The notes below the pieces were generated by a model, which did not search any database, was not told the origin of the DNA, and saw only the letters and a program-made list of their open reading frames with translations. Shown one piece after another: positions 18,001 through 25,116 of a stretch of DNA of 32,385 nt. The translations under genes and the position numbers were made by a program. The stretch's first letter is position 1, and each line of letters opens with the position of its first letter. Origin of the DNA: DATMQA01 sp035566895 (GTDB lineage: Bacteria; Verrucomicrobiota; Verrucomicrobiia; Limisphaerales; UBA8199); contig DATMQA010000018.1 in assembly GCA_035566895.1 (NCBI GenBank), positions 1-32,385 on the forward strand. Reading direction: 5' to 3'.

Positions 18001-19710
18001 ACCGCCAATCCCGTGGTTTATGCCAAGGCCGGCATTTCATTTGTCAGCATCAGCAATGCCCTGGCTAATCTGAACACGGAAGATCCGACCTGGGATTTCG
18101 CGAGCATTCAAACCGCTGCGGACGCGGCCTGGAATAATGCGCTGAACAAGATTGTCGTCAGCGGCGGGACCACCGCCCAGTTGCAGACCTTCTATACGGC
18201 TCTTTATCACTGTTTCTTCCATCCGAACATTTTCAACGACGCCAATGGCCAGTACCTCGGTATGGATGGACAGGTCCATGCAGTCGCCAATGGCCGATCG
18301 CAATATGAGAACATCCCCGGCTGGGACACTTACCGTTCGGAGACCCCATTGGTGGCGTTGCTCAGCCCGGATGACGCCGGCGACGTCATGCAATCGCTCG
18401 TGAACTATGCCCAGCAAGGCGGCGGTGGCCTGCCGCGCTGGGAACAGGCGAACCGCAATTCCGGCGGCATGGTCGGCGACGGGCCCGTGCTCATGCTTGC
18501 GATGGCCTATGCGTTGGGTGCAACGAATTTCGATACCACGGCGGCGCTCGCTGCAATGAACCTGGACGCCGGCACAGTCGGCACCACCTCCGATGGCAAC
18601 GCGGTCCGTTCAGGCCTCAGCGACTGGATCAATTTGGGTTACGTTTCGGGTTCCGCCTCCGTCACCTTGGAATACGCCAGCGCTGACTTTGCGCTCTCGC
18701 AATTCGCCGCGGCGTTGGGCGACACCCCGGATTATTACACGTATCTTCGCCGGTCCGGGAACTGGCGGAACCTGTACAACGCCACGAACGGTTTTATCCA
18801 GCCGCGGAATGCCGACGGCACCTGGGTGACGAACATCACCGCCTCTACGCAGACAGGTTATACCGAGGGCAGCGCCGCGCAATACACGTGGCTGGTGCCG
18901 TTCAACCTGCGCGGATTGTTTGGTGCCATGGGCGGCAATGCCAATGCCGTAGCGCGCCTGGATGCGTATTTCACCCAATTGAACGCCGGGCCGGGCAGCC
19001 AGTATGCCTTCATGGGCAATGAACCTTCGGAAGATGACCCCTGGGAATATGATTATGCCGGCGCGCCCGCTAAAACCCAGGTGACGGTGCGGCGCATCCA
19101 GACTCAGCTTTTCAATAACACCCAGAACGGACTGCCGGGCAATGACGATGCCGGCGCGCTCTCATCCTGGTATGTCTTTTCGGCCCTCGGACTCTATCCG
19201 CTGGTTCCGGGCGTGGGCGGGTTTGTGCTCGGCAGCCCGATGTTCCCCAGCGCGGTCATCAACCTCGAGAATGGCCGGCAAATCACCATTGAGGGCATCA
19301 ACGCTTCCCCGCAAAACTGTTACGTCCAGAGCTTCACTCTCAATGGCGCAAGCACAACCAGTCTATGGCTGCCTTTTGCTGCCATCCGCAACGGAGCGAA
19401 TCTGGTCTTCACGCTGGGCGGCACGCCGTCGAATTGGGGGACGGGGCCCGCCGATGTTCCCCCGTCCTTTGACGATAACGCACTGGTGCCCCTGGGGGTA
19501 AGCCTCGTCTCAGGCGGACAGCAACTCTCTCTCTCCTGGCCTGGTTGGGCAACCAACTACAGCGCCTATACAGCGACGAATCTTCTACCGCCGGTTCAGT
19601 GGTCGCCAGTGACCAATCCGCCCCAAGCCAGTAACAGCCTCCTCTACCTAACCTTGCCGGCGACCAACGGGTCGCAACAGTATTTCCGGCTCGGGCCGCG
19701 CGCCAACTAA
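15004..19710 (+). CDS. Exported multidomain GH92 glycosidase (alpha-mannosidase family), 1568 aa
   Basis: ATG 15004 begins a signal peptide (1-23, LRLLALLCFWAAPSFAQ); an earlier in-frame start at 14914 would bury it. Order: a beta-sandwich of LamG/lectin look (24-255), an Ig-like domain (257-339), an FN3-like domain (342-440), a second beta-sandwich (445-660), a second FN3-like domain very similar to the first (665-765), then the GH92 catalytic region (769-1489), and the shared C-terminal module (1495-1567). GH92 features include YVNPFLGTAPGGGNFGFSG, GWDTYRSETPLVALLSPDDA, GNEPSEDDPWEYDYAGAPAK and GLPGNDDAGALSSWYVFSAL. GH92 enzymes are calcium-dependent exo-alpha-mannosidases acting on N-glycan or yeast-mannan-type chains; linkage specificity is not visible. 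It likely acts at the cell surface or outside. Confidence 0.93.
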   Translation: MPQFARLRLLALLCFWAAPSFAQTVFLDFNSGGQYTANFNPWNGNGTGGNGGNYSFGESASAGVNGSGGVSVFQSNDTTATYKSGSWNFSTNGATLILSTLLKANGQTSGNKLQFGILNSNTNGFNSNTGVSFESFRFIPTSATVWSLREQYRTGNANTETIISNVNVIAGRWYKFVVGLTNTSGASGNYNAGCAFVDFGTDGLSPGTNLATFSTIQIHSTGQDIAKLAAVWPGLRAYQNAGVDAWDNFLVYTPSSKPVITFPLTNTTAVIGKPASFKILADGPGTIAYAWYTNGTLAAGATTSTYTSPPIDTGFTNVMVVAGNSNGPTTNSAIVTPMVASLAVVTNAPATGIQAVSATLNGQVLSTGGDPPSITLFYGPTDGGADPAAWAESVILGLQSGSFAQFVWGLSANTSYYFTARAVNSAGTEWASPSQPFTTLIPIAKPITVTGFNRDLVVESNAVSNNGSYTNYAVEFNPGEGRAYYQSGLPGFANGLPASGSFSSFTGDGTLFQFQPYTASNALVLSTATGVTNGTLTVLSPTPYSSVTVLANAANGDGVGTAPLTLSFTDGSSLNTTYNAPDWSSVSAPNLALQGVDRLTLTTGAATGAPSNPRFFQTTLNLFALLPTNKPLASLTFGKATGTIGGLANATGIYAVSGVKSADVTLASITNLPATSITAGAASLNGQVTATGGEPPAVTVYYGPADGGSNPAAWSNSISLGYQGGTFSVGVSGLSPGMTDFFTAKAVNGGGTVWATPSSSFTTLLVPPPLTAYVNPFLGTAPGGGNFGFSGNSGDTFPGAAWPRGMFQFSPDTPSDLPGGYYYLDNTIKGFSVRHFSGRGCTVYQDFAFMPWLGPVTTSPATSGTTYHAGFSHTNETAAPGYYSVLLGNGIQVELTVTKRTGLARFTFPNTNAATLLINAGSSITGTTPNTSVTIVGTNLVQGYATAPIGCGSELYTIYFAAQFDHGFGSFGTWNGGAVNAGSRSSAGAQAGAFVTFDATANPVVYAKAGISFVSISNALANLNTEDPTWDFASIQTAADAAWNNALNKIVVSGGTTAQLQTFYTALYHCFFHPNIFNDANGQYLGMDGQVHAVANGRSQYENIPGWDTYRSETPLVALLSPDDAGDVMQSLVNYAQQGGGGLPRWEQANRNSGGMVGDGPVLMLAMAYALGATNFDTTAALAAMNLDAGTVGTTSDGNAVRSGLSDWINLGYVSGSASVTLEYASADFALSQFAAALGDTPDYYTYLRRSGNWRNLYNATNGFIQPRNADGTWVTNITASTQTGYTEGSAAQYTWLVPFNLRGLFGAMGGNANAVARLDAYFTQLNAGPGSQYAFMGNEPSEDDPWEYDYAGAPAKTQVTVRRIQTQLFNNTQNGLPGNDDAGALSSWYVFSALGLYPLVPGVGGFVLGSPMFPSAVINLENGRQITIEGINASPQNCYVQSFTLNGASTTSLWLPFAAIRNGANLVFTLGGTPSNWGTGPADVPPSFDDNALVPLGVSLVSGGQQLSLSWPGWATNYSAYTATNLLPPVQWSPVTNPPQASNSLLYLTLPATNGSQQYFRLGPRAN

Positions 19711-19741
19711 AGGCAACACAGTCGTGAGTTTGGTATTGAAC

Positions 19742-21010
19742 TTACGCTGCCGGCGCGAGCTCACTCGTTGGTGCCAATCGCGGTTCGAGTAAACGCACAA
19801 TCGCCCGGGCCGCCCGGCGGCTTGCCCCGGCCCCACCCAACGACGGAATGATTTGCGCGAGTTTGGCTTTGACCTGCTGCTGGCGCCGTTGGTCGCGGAG
19901 CAGTTCCAAAGCTGCGCGCGAAATGTTTTCGGGAGTGGCCTCGCCCTGGACGAATTCGGGAAAAATCGTTTCGTTGGCCAGCAGATTCGGCATGGCGAGG
20001 TGCTTGACGTTGACCAGGTGCTTGCCGGCCATATAGGTAAGCATGGAAGTCTTGTAAAAGACCACCGCCGGTACGCCAAAGCAGGCGCATTCCAGCGTGA
20101 TCGTGCCTGACTTGGTGACGGCAAGGTCGGCTTGCCTCAGGGCCTGGTCGAGGTTGCCTGTCTGGATTTCGATGGCGGGAGCGCCATCGAGCAGTCGCCG
20201 GGCCAAGTCCGCCAGCGATTCATCGGGCAATACCATCCGAAAAGATGCCGGCTGCACGTCGTTGATTCGCCGTGCCACCTCCGCCAGGACCGGAACATGG
20301 CGCAGCAATTCGGCTCTCCGGCTTCCCGGCAACAAAACGACTTTGGCTTTTCCTTCCGGTGCGAGATAGGCCGCGCCGGCTGAACTCTGCGGCGCGGCGG
20401 CCTTGCAATTCCCGTAACGGTCCACGAGGGGGTTGCCCACAAACTCGACGCGAAGTTTGGGCACACGTTTGGCATACCACTCCTTCTCGAAAGCGAAGGT
20501 GCTCAGCACCAGATCATAATCCCGCGCCATTTGATAAACCCGGCTCTCACGTGAAGCCCATACTTGCGGGGAAACATACTGGACTACTTTCGGGTCCCAA
20601 TCATGAAACCAGTCCAGGTGCAAGCGAACATAGCTTTTGATCTCGTGGGCAAACCTGCGATTGAAGCCGGAGAAATCGACGCAGATGAGCGCATCCGGCT
20701 CGCGCTCGAGCGCGAGCCGGCGGAGTTGGTGAAAGAGCCGGCGGAACTTGAAGTAATGCTTCACGGCATCCGAAAGCCCGATGAGCGAATGCGCTGTCAT
20801 GTCGAAGGCCAGTTCCACGCCCGCCGCGGCCATGCGCGGCCCGCCGGCGCCGAAGAAGCGCGGCTCCAGGCTGGCATAAAGGGGTTGATAATCGGGAGTC
20901 GGAATGGCTCCGGCCGCGGCCAGTTCGTCGCGGACGGCCTGAACCAGTTCAGCCGCCAGCAGGTCGCCGCTGGCCTCGCCGGCGATCAGCATGAAGCTCT
21001 TTGGTTTCAT
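19742..21010 (-). CDS. lpxB: Lipid-A-disaccharide synthase
   Basis: This 422-aa GT19 enzyme joins UDP-2,3-diacylglucosamine and lipid X to make the lipid A disaccharide at the inner membrane. Family signs are the start MLIAGEASGDLLAAELV, the FFGAGGPRM loop, DFSGFNRRFA, QYVSPQVWASR, FVGNPLVDR and the C-terminal VFYKTSMLTYMAGKHLVNV. Length is slightly above the usual ~380 aa because of a small insertion after residue 30. ATG 21010 has GAAAGGG just upstream. Its start lies 15 bases after the stop of the oxidoreductase gene, so the two form an operon. Confidence 0.95.
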   Translation of the reverse strand: MKPKSFMLIAGEASGDLLAAELVQAVRDELAAAGAIPTPDYQPLYASLEPRFFGAGGPRMAAAGVELAFDMTAHSLIGLSDAVKHYFKFRRLFHQLRRLALEREPDALICVDFSGFNRRFAHEIKSYVRLHLDWFHDWDPKVVQYVSPQVWASRESRVYQMARDYDLVLSTFAFEKEWYAKRVPKLRVEFVGNPLVDRYGNCKAAAPQSSAGAAYLAPEGKAKVVLLPGSRRAELLRHVPVLAEVARRINDVQPASFRMVLPDESLADLARRLLDGAPAIEIQTGNLDQALRQADLAVTKSGTITLECACFGVPAVVFYKTSMLTYMAGKHLVNVKHLAMPNLLANETIFPEFVQGEATPENISRAALELLRDQRRQQQVKAKLAQIIPSLGGAGASRRAARAIVRLLEPRLAPTSELAPAA

Positions 21011-21025
21011 GGCCCTTTCACAGCG

Positions 21026-22090
21026 TCAGACCACCACGCCCGCGCTCTTGATTTGCCGCGTAATTTGCAATGCCAAATCCAGCGCGCGTTTCGCCGATTC
21101 CCCGCTCACCATCGGGGTGCGCTGCGTTCGCGCGCATTCGACGAAATGCTGCAACTCCAGCTTGAGCGGCTCCTCTTTGGCAATTGGCACCGGCTCGCGC
21201 ACGATGCGTTTGCCGCCGAACGCGCTGACAATGGTCGAGTCCTTGGCGCGGAGCAGCTTTTTGAAGAAGGAACTCTCCTCCTCGCTGTCGCGGGCGATGC
21301 GATAGATAAAACCTTCTTGCGCGCGATAATCCAGCGAGATGTAACTCGTCATCGGCCCGCCGCTGAACACGCGGATCTTGCGCATCCTTTCCGGAGCGAC
21401 GCGGCTGACGGTCAGGTTGGCGACGCAGCCGTTGGCGAACCGCAGGCGCGCGTTGGCGATGTCCTCGGACTGACTGAGGACGGGGATGCCGACGGCATCA
21501 ACACTCGTCACCGGAGACTTCACAAAGGCGAGCACCAGGTCGAGGTCATGAATCATCAGGTCCAGGACGACTCCAATGTCGGTGCTGCGCTTGGGATAAG
21601 GGGAGAGACGGTGCGTCTCAATGAAACGGGGTTCGGTCGCGACCGTTTCGAGGTATTTGAATACCGGGTTGAAGCGCTCGACGTGGCCGACTTGGAGCAC
21701 ACAATCATTTTGCTGCGCCAGGTGAACCAGTTCGGCCGCCTGGAGCGCGTTATCGGTCATGGGTTTCTCGACCAGCACGTGTTTGCCGGCCTGGAGAAAC
21801 CCTTGGGCCAGCTCGAAATGGGTGGGAGTGGGGGTGACGATGCTCACCGCGTCGCTGGCTGCAGCGGCTTCCGCGACGGAACGGAATGCCCGCACGCGGT
21901 ATTTCTGCGCGAACCTCCACGCGGTCTCGGCCACCGTATCATAAATTCCCGCAAACGTGACCTGCCCCGCCGCTTCCAGCTCGGCGTAAATCCGCGCGTG
22001 CTCTTTGCCGAGCGAGCCGGCCCCCAACACCGAGACTCTCAGTTCCTGGGTGGTTCGTGGTGCGGGGTCGATAGCCATTCGTCGGGCCAT
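21026..22090 (-). CDS. Gfo/Idh/MocA-family NAD(P)-dependent oxidoreductase, lipid A cluster
   Basis: This 354-aa protein has an N-terminal Rossmann fold (VSVLGAGSLGKEHARIY), the family motif VLVEKPMTDN, and GHVERFNPVFK leading into the C-terminal alpha/beta domain. Members oxidise or reduce sugar derivatives, often nucleotide sugars. Being immediately upstream of lpxB with 15 bases between them, it plausibly acts on a lipid A precursor, for example a UDP-GlcNAc 3-dehydrogenase of GnnA type (inference; no aminotransferase partner is in the window). An in-frame ATG at 22078 is an equally possible start; the 22090 start leaves only 28 bases to divergent plsY. Confidence 0.85.
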   Translation of the reverse strand: MARRMAIDPAPRTTQELRVSVLGAGSLGKEHARIYAELEAAGQVTFAGIYDTVAETAWRFAQKYRVRAFRSVAEAAAASDAVSIVTPTPTHFELAQGFLQAGKHVLVEKPMTDNALQAAELVHLAQQNDCVLQVGHVERFNPVFKYLETVATEPRFIETHRLSPYPKRSTDIGVVLDLMIHDLDLVLAFVKSPVTSVDAVGIPVLSQSEDIANARLRFANGCVANLTVSRVAPERMRKIRVFSGGPMTSYISLDYRAQEGFIYRIARDSEEESSFFKKLLRAKDSTIVSAFGGKRIVREPVPIAKEEPLKLELQHFVECARTQRTPMVSGESAKRALDLALQITRQIKSAGVVV

Positions 22091-22118
22091 TGTGGCAGTA
22101 ATTAATGGCCTATGACAA

Positions 22119-22838
22119 ATGAGTATTCGCCAAACTTTGGACTTTCAAGTTTGGATGTTTGGCCTAATAGGTATCCACGTGCCAACCGCTGGTTACATCG
22201 CGACTGCGCTGATTGCGTACCTGTTAGGTTCAATCCCAACAGGCTTTCTAGTGGCCAAAGCCAAGGGGATCGACATCCGCACTGTCGGCAGCGGCAACAT
22301 CGGCGCTACTAACGTGTTTCGTTTGCTGGGCGCTCCGGCCGGCGTTTTCGTTTTGTTAGCAGACGCCGTGAAGGGCTGGCTCGCGGTGGCGGTGGCCGCT
22401 CCTCTCATTTGCGGCTGGCTTTACCCGGACGCGAGCCCCCAGGCGCGCGAATGGTTTCGCATCGTGGCCGGGCTTTGCGCGATTCTCGGGCACAATTACA
22501 CTTGCTGGCTGCATTTCAAGGGGGGCAAAGGCATTGCCACCTCGGCGGGCGTTTTGGTCGGGCTTGTTCCGTTGGCTCTGCTGATTATTCTGGGGATATG
22601 GCTCGTTGTTATTGCGCTGACCCGTTACGTCTCGCTGGCGTCGATTTCCGCCTCGTTTTCGCTGCCTTTTGCGGCGTGGCTCACGGGACAAAGCGCAACC
22701 TTGGTTCTCATTACCGCAGCTATGGCGGCACTGGCCATCTATAAACACAGGGCCAATATTAAGCGCCTGCTCGCCGGCGCGGAAAATCGAATCGGCGGGA
22801 AGAAAACTCCAGCTACAGGACCTCAACCAACCTCATGA
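22119..22838 (+). CDS. plsY: Glycerol-3-phosphate acyltransferase (acyl-phosphate dependent)
   Basis: This 239-aa inner-membrane protein carries all three PlsY signatures: AYLLGSIPTGFLVAK, VGSGNIGATNVFR and GHNYTCWLHFKGGKGIATSAG. It uses acyl-phosphate to acylate glycerol-3-phosphate, the first step of phospholipid synthesis. The family usually begins just before the first membrane helix, so the in-frame ATG at 22155 (MFGLIG) may be the real start. Its TGA overlaps the ATG of gpsA by four bases, so the two are translationally coupled, and their products act consecutively: GpsA supplies the glycerol-3-phosphate that PlsY uses. Confidence 0.95.
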   Translation: MSIRQTLDFQVWMFGLIGIHVPTAGYIATALIAYLLGSIPTGFLVAKAKGIDIRTVGSGNIGATNVFRLLGAPAGVFVLLADAVKGWLAVAVAAPLICGWLYPDASPQAREWFRIVAGLCAILGHNYTCWLHFKGGKGIATSAGVLVGLVPLALLIILGIWLVVIALTRYVSLASISASFSLPFAAWLTGQSATLVLITAAMAALAIYKHRANIKRLLAGAENRIGGKKTPATGPQPTS

Positions 22839-23812
22839 ACATCACCATCCTGGGCGCTGGCGCGTGGGGCACAGCCCTGGCACGGTTGCTTTACCAGGGC
22901 AACAATAAAGTGACCCTCTGGGGCCACGTGGCGGAATGGTTGGAGGAAATCCGCCAGACCGGACGCAACGACCGCTTCCTGCCCGGAATTGAATTGCCCC
23001 GGGACCTGGTTTTACAGAGCGACTTGAACCGGGCCATCGCCGCCGCCGAATGCATCGTAGTGGCTGTCCCCTCGCAGCCCTTTCGCGAGGTCACCCGCAA
23101 TTTGCGTGATTACGCCGGGTGCATTGTAAGCGTCACCAAAGGGATTGAGTACGATACCGGGCTGACCATGTGCAGCGTGCTTTCCCAGACCGCGCCCAAA
23201 GCCAAATGTGCCGGGCTGTCCGGCCCGACCTTTGCCATTGAAGTGGCCCGTGATATTCCCACGGCCATCGTTGCCGGCAGCCGCGAATTGACCACGGCAG
23301 CCCAGGTGCAGGCTCTTTTTAACCGGCCGTCCTTCCGCGTCTATACCAGTCCGGACGTACTCGGCGTGGAACTTGGCGGGGCGCTTAAGAACGTCATCGC
23401 CATCGCGGCGGGCGTCGGCGATGGGTTGGGTTTCGGGGACAACTCGAAAGCGGCGCTGGTGACGCGGGCGATTGTGGAAATGCGCCGGCTAGGCGTGGCG
23501 TGCGGCGCGCAGCCGGAGACCTTCACCGGCCTGAGCGGGCTGGGCGATCTGATGGTGACCTGTTTCTCGCGTCACAGCCGCAACCGTGGTTTTGGTGAGC
23601 GCGTTGGCCGGGGGGAAAAACCGGCGGAGATCGCGGCGAGCACGTTGGCCGTCGCCGAGGGTTACCCGACGGCGCGGTCGGCTTATCAGCTAGCGCGCAA
23701 GCACGGCGTCATGACGCCGGTGATTGACGAGGTGTATGCCATGCTTTACCAGGGCAAAAACGTGGCTCAGGCAGTGCGGGACCTGATGTCGCGCGACCCG
23801 AAACCGGAATAG
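22835..23812 (+). CDS. gpsA: Glycerol-3-phosphate dehydrogenase [NAD(P)+]
   Basis: This 325-aa cytosolic enzyme reduces dihydroxyacetone phosphate to sn-glycerol-3-phosphate. The nucleotide-binding start ITILGAGAWGTALARLL, VPSQPFREV, SVTKGIE, GLSGPTFAIEVA, and the active-site block GALKNVIAIAAGVGDGLGFG with DNSKAALVTRA are all present, and length matches the family. It overlaps plsY by ATGA and has no separate promoter. Confidence 0.96.
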   Translation: MNITILGAGAWGTALARLLYQGNNKVTLWGHVAEWLEEIRQTGRNDRFLPGIELPRDLVLQSDLNRAIAAAECIVVAVPSQPFREVTRNLRDYAGCIVSVTKGIEYDTGLTMCSVLSQTAPKAKCAGLSGPTFAIEVARDIPTAIVAGSRELTTAAQVQALFNRPSFRVYTSPDVLGVELGGALKNVIAIAAGVGDGLGFGDNSKAALVTRAIVEMRRLGVACGAQPETFTGLSGLGDLMVTCFSRHSRNRGFGERVGRGEKPAEIAASTLAVAEGYPTARSAYQLARKHGVMTPVIDEVYAMLYQGKNVAQAVRDLMSRDPKPE

Positions 23813-23817
23813 AAGAT

Positions 23818-24426
23818 TTACCCGGCCATGGCGCCCTGGATGAGCTTCTTCAGGTCCTGATAGGTCTCGACCGCTTTGAATTGCGGGAATTGCTGTTTCA
23901 CGTTCTCCGGCGCGCGGAAGAGAAAACCGACGTGGGCCTCTCCCAGCATCGCGGTGTCATTGAAGGAATCGCCGGCCGCGATAACGTGGTAATTGAGTAG
24001 CTTGAAAGCAGCCACAGCGCGCTGTTTCTGCTCGGGAACACGCAGCTTGTAGTCCACGATGCGGTCGTGTTGGACCACCAGGCGGTGGCACAGGAGCGTC
24101 GGCCAGCCGAGCTGGCGCAGGAACGGCGAAGCGAACTGCTCGAACGTATCGGATAGAATGAGCACCTGCACGGTTTCGCGTAGTGCGTCGAGGAACTCGG
24201 GCGCGCCGGGGAGGGGCCGTAACGCGCCAATGACTTGCCGGAGGTCCGACAGCTTGAGGCCATGCTGATCGAGGATCTTGAGCCGGCCCCGCATGAGCTT
24301 GTCATAATCGGGCTCATCGCGAGTGGTGCGCCGCAATTCCTTGAGCCCGGTCTTCTCCGCCACGGCGATCCAGATTTCGGGAGTCAGCACCCCCTCCATG
24401 TCGAGCATCACGATTGATTGTTTCAC
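23818..24426 (-). CDS. thrH: ThrH-type phosphoserine phosphatase / homoserine phosphotransferase
   Basis: This 202-aa HAD-superfamily protein has the ThrH variant of motif I, MLDMEGVLTPEIWIA, then LRPLPGAPEFLDALRE, LILSDTFEQF, and motif IV AAGDSFNDTAML. ThrH enzymes dephosphorylate phosphoserine and can transfer the phosphate to homoserine, linking serine and threonine synthesis. GTG 24426 gives the usual ~205-aa length; the open frame extends 84 codons further upstream, but that part overlaps the promoter region of the divergent receiver gene and looks non-coding. An ATG at 24408 is an alternative. It is convergent with gpsA (5 bases apart). Confidence 0.85.
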   Translation of the reverse strand: MKQSIVMLDMEGVLTPEIWIAVAEKTGLKELRRTTRDEPDYDKLMRGRLKILDQHGLKLSDLRQVIGALRPLPGAPEFLDALRETVQVLILSDTFEQFASPFLRQLGWPTLLCHRLVVQHDRIVDYKLRVPEQKQRAVAAFKLLNYHVIAAGDSFNDTAMLGEAHVGFLFRAPENVKQQFPQFKAVETYQDLKKLIQGAMAG

Positions 24427-24481
24427 CGGCCGGAGTTTTTCAAAAGGGGCTTTGGGTGTCCAGCAACTTGCGAATTGGGTG

Positions 24482-24510
24482 TTGAATCCGTTCTGCGTCT
24501 GGTTCAGAAT
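24482..24510 (+). promoter_or_regulatory. Candidate promoter for the receiver-domain gene
   Basis: TTGAAT (24482-24487), a 17-base spacer and CAGAAT (24505-24510) precede a GGAGAG ribosome-binding site and ATG 24532. Confidence 0.35.
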
Positions 24511-24531
24511 ACTCCCGCAACGGAGAGCCGA

Positions 24532-24933
24532 ATGATGGCGCAAAAAATTCTGGTGGTCGATGACGATCCGATCATGCATCGGGTCTTGCAACAATACCTG
24601 GCGCGCGAGGGTTATCAGATGATCAGCGCCAAGGATGGACCCGAAGCCATCGCCCTGGCAACGCGTGAACGGCCGCACCTGATTATCCTCGACGTAAGAA
24701 TGGCGGAGATGGACGGCTTGGAAGTGCTCGGTCGCCTAAAGGAGGCCGAGGCAACAAATGGAATTCCGGTGATCATCGCGACGGTCAATGCCGATCACCT
24801 TACCCAGTTGCAGTCCGAAACTTCCGGTGCCGCGGCTTTCCTGACCAAACCTTTCAGGCCGGCCCAACTGCTGGCCGAAATCAAACGCCTGCTTCCAAAA
24901 CCAGCGCCGGATGACACCCTGGAAAAGCATTAG
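24532..24933 (+). CDS. Stand-alone response regulator receiver (CheY-like)
   Basis: This 133-aa protein consists of one REC domain: acidic cluster VVDDDP, phospho-acceptor Asp in LIILDVRMAEMDG, a Thr in the IIATVN strand, and the conserved Lys in FLTKPF. No output domain follows, so it must signal through protein contact. The start is ATG 24532 (or 24535) after GGAGAG; the open frame upstream to 24418 overlaps thrH and is discarded. No kinase is adjacent; the nearest is at 29223. Confidence 0.88.
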   Translation: MMAQKILVVDDDPIMHRVLQQYLAREGYQMISAKDGPEAIALATRERPHLIILDVRMAEMDGLEVLGRLKEAEATNGIPVIIATVNADHLTQLQSETSGAAAFLTKPFRPAQLLAEIKRLLPKPAPDDTLEKH

Positions 24934-25027
24934 CAATGCGGCGGGACTGGGTCGCCATTCCATTTCAAGTCAAGCGCCCGGCAGAGCCTGGGTGCGATAG
25001 AGATAGAGGTCCTGGACGATTCAACCA

Positions 25028-25057
25028 TTGACACTCCGGCTTGCTCCTTCTTACTTT
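25028..25057 (+). promoter_or_regulatory. Candidate purA promoter
   Basis: A perfect TTGACA (25028-25033), an 18-base spacer and TACTTT (25052-25057) would start transcription near 25064, at the foot of the first leader hairpin. Confidence 0.45.
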
Positions 25058-25061
25058 CTGC

Positions 25062-25111
25062 GGGCAAAGGCAGAATGCTTTGCCCCGAATTCACATTCGG
25101 GGATTTTTATT
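25062..25111 (+). promoter_or_regulatory. purA leader: two overlapping hairpins, the second terminator-like
   Basis: Stem 1 pairs GGGCAAAG (25062-25069) with CTTTGCCC (25078-25085). Stem 2 pairs CCCCGAAT (25083-25090) with ATTCGGGG (25095-25102), with loop TCAC, and is followed by ATTTTTATT. The stems share bases 25083-25085, so they compete. Stem 2 has the form of an intrinsic terminator and ends 5 bases before the purA ATG. Confidence 0.65.
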
Positions 25112-25116
25112 GAACT

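Noticed and set aside
20564..22105. 513-codon open frame on the plus strand
   Set aside because: Fully antisense to lpxB and the oxidoreductase, both of which have clear family motifs; high GC leaves opposite frames open.
24427..24678. Upstream extension of thrH (84 codons)
   Set aside because: Family length and motif I position support GTG 24426; the extension overlaps the divergent receiver gene.
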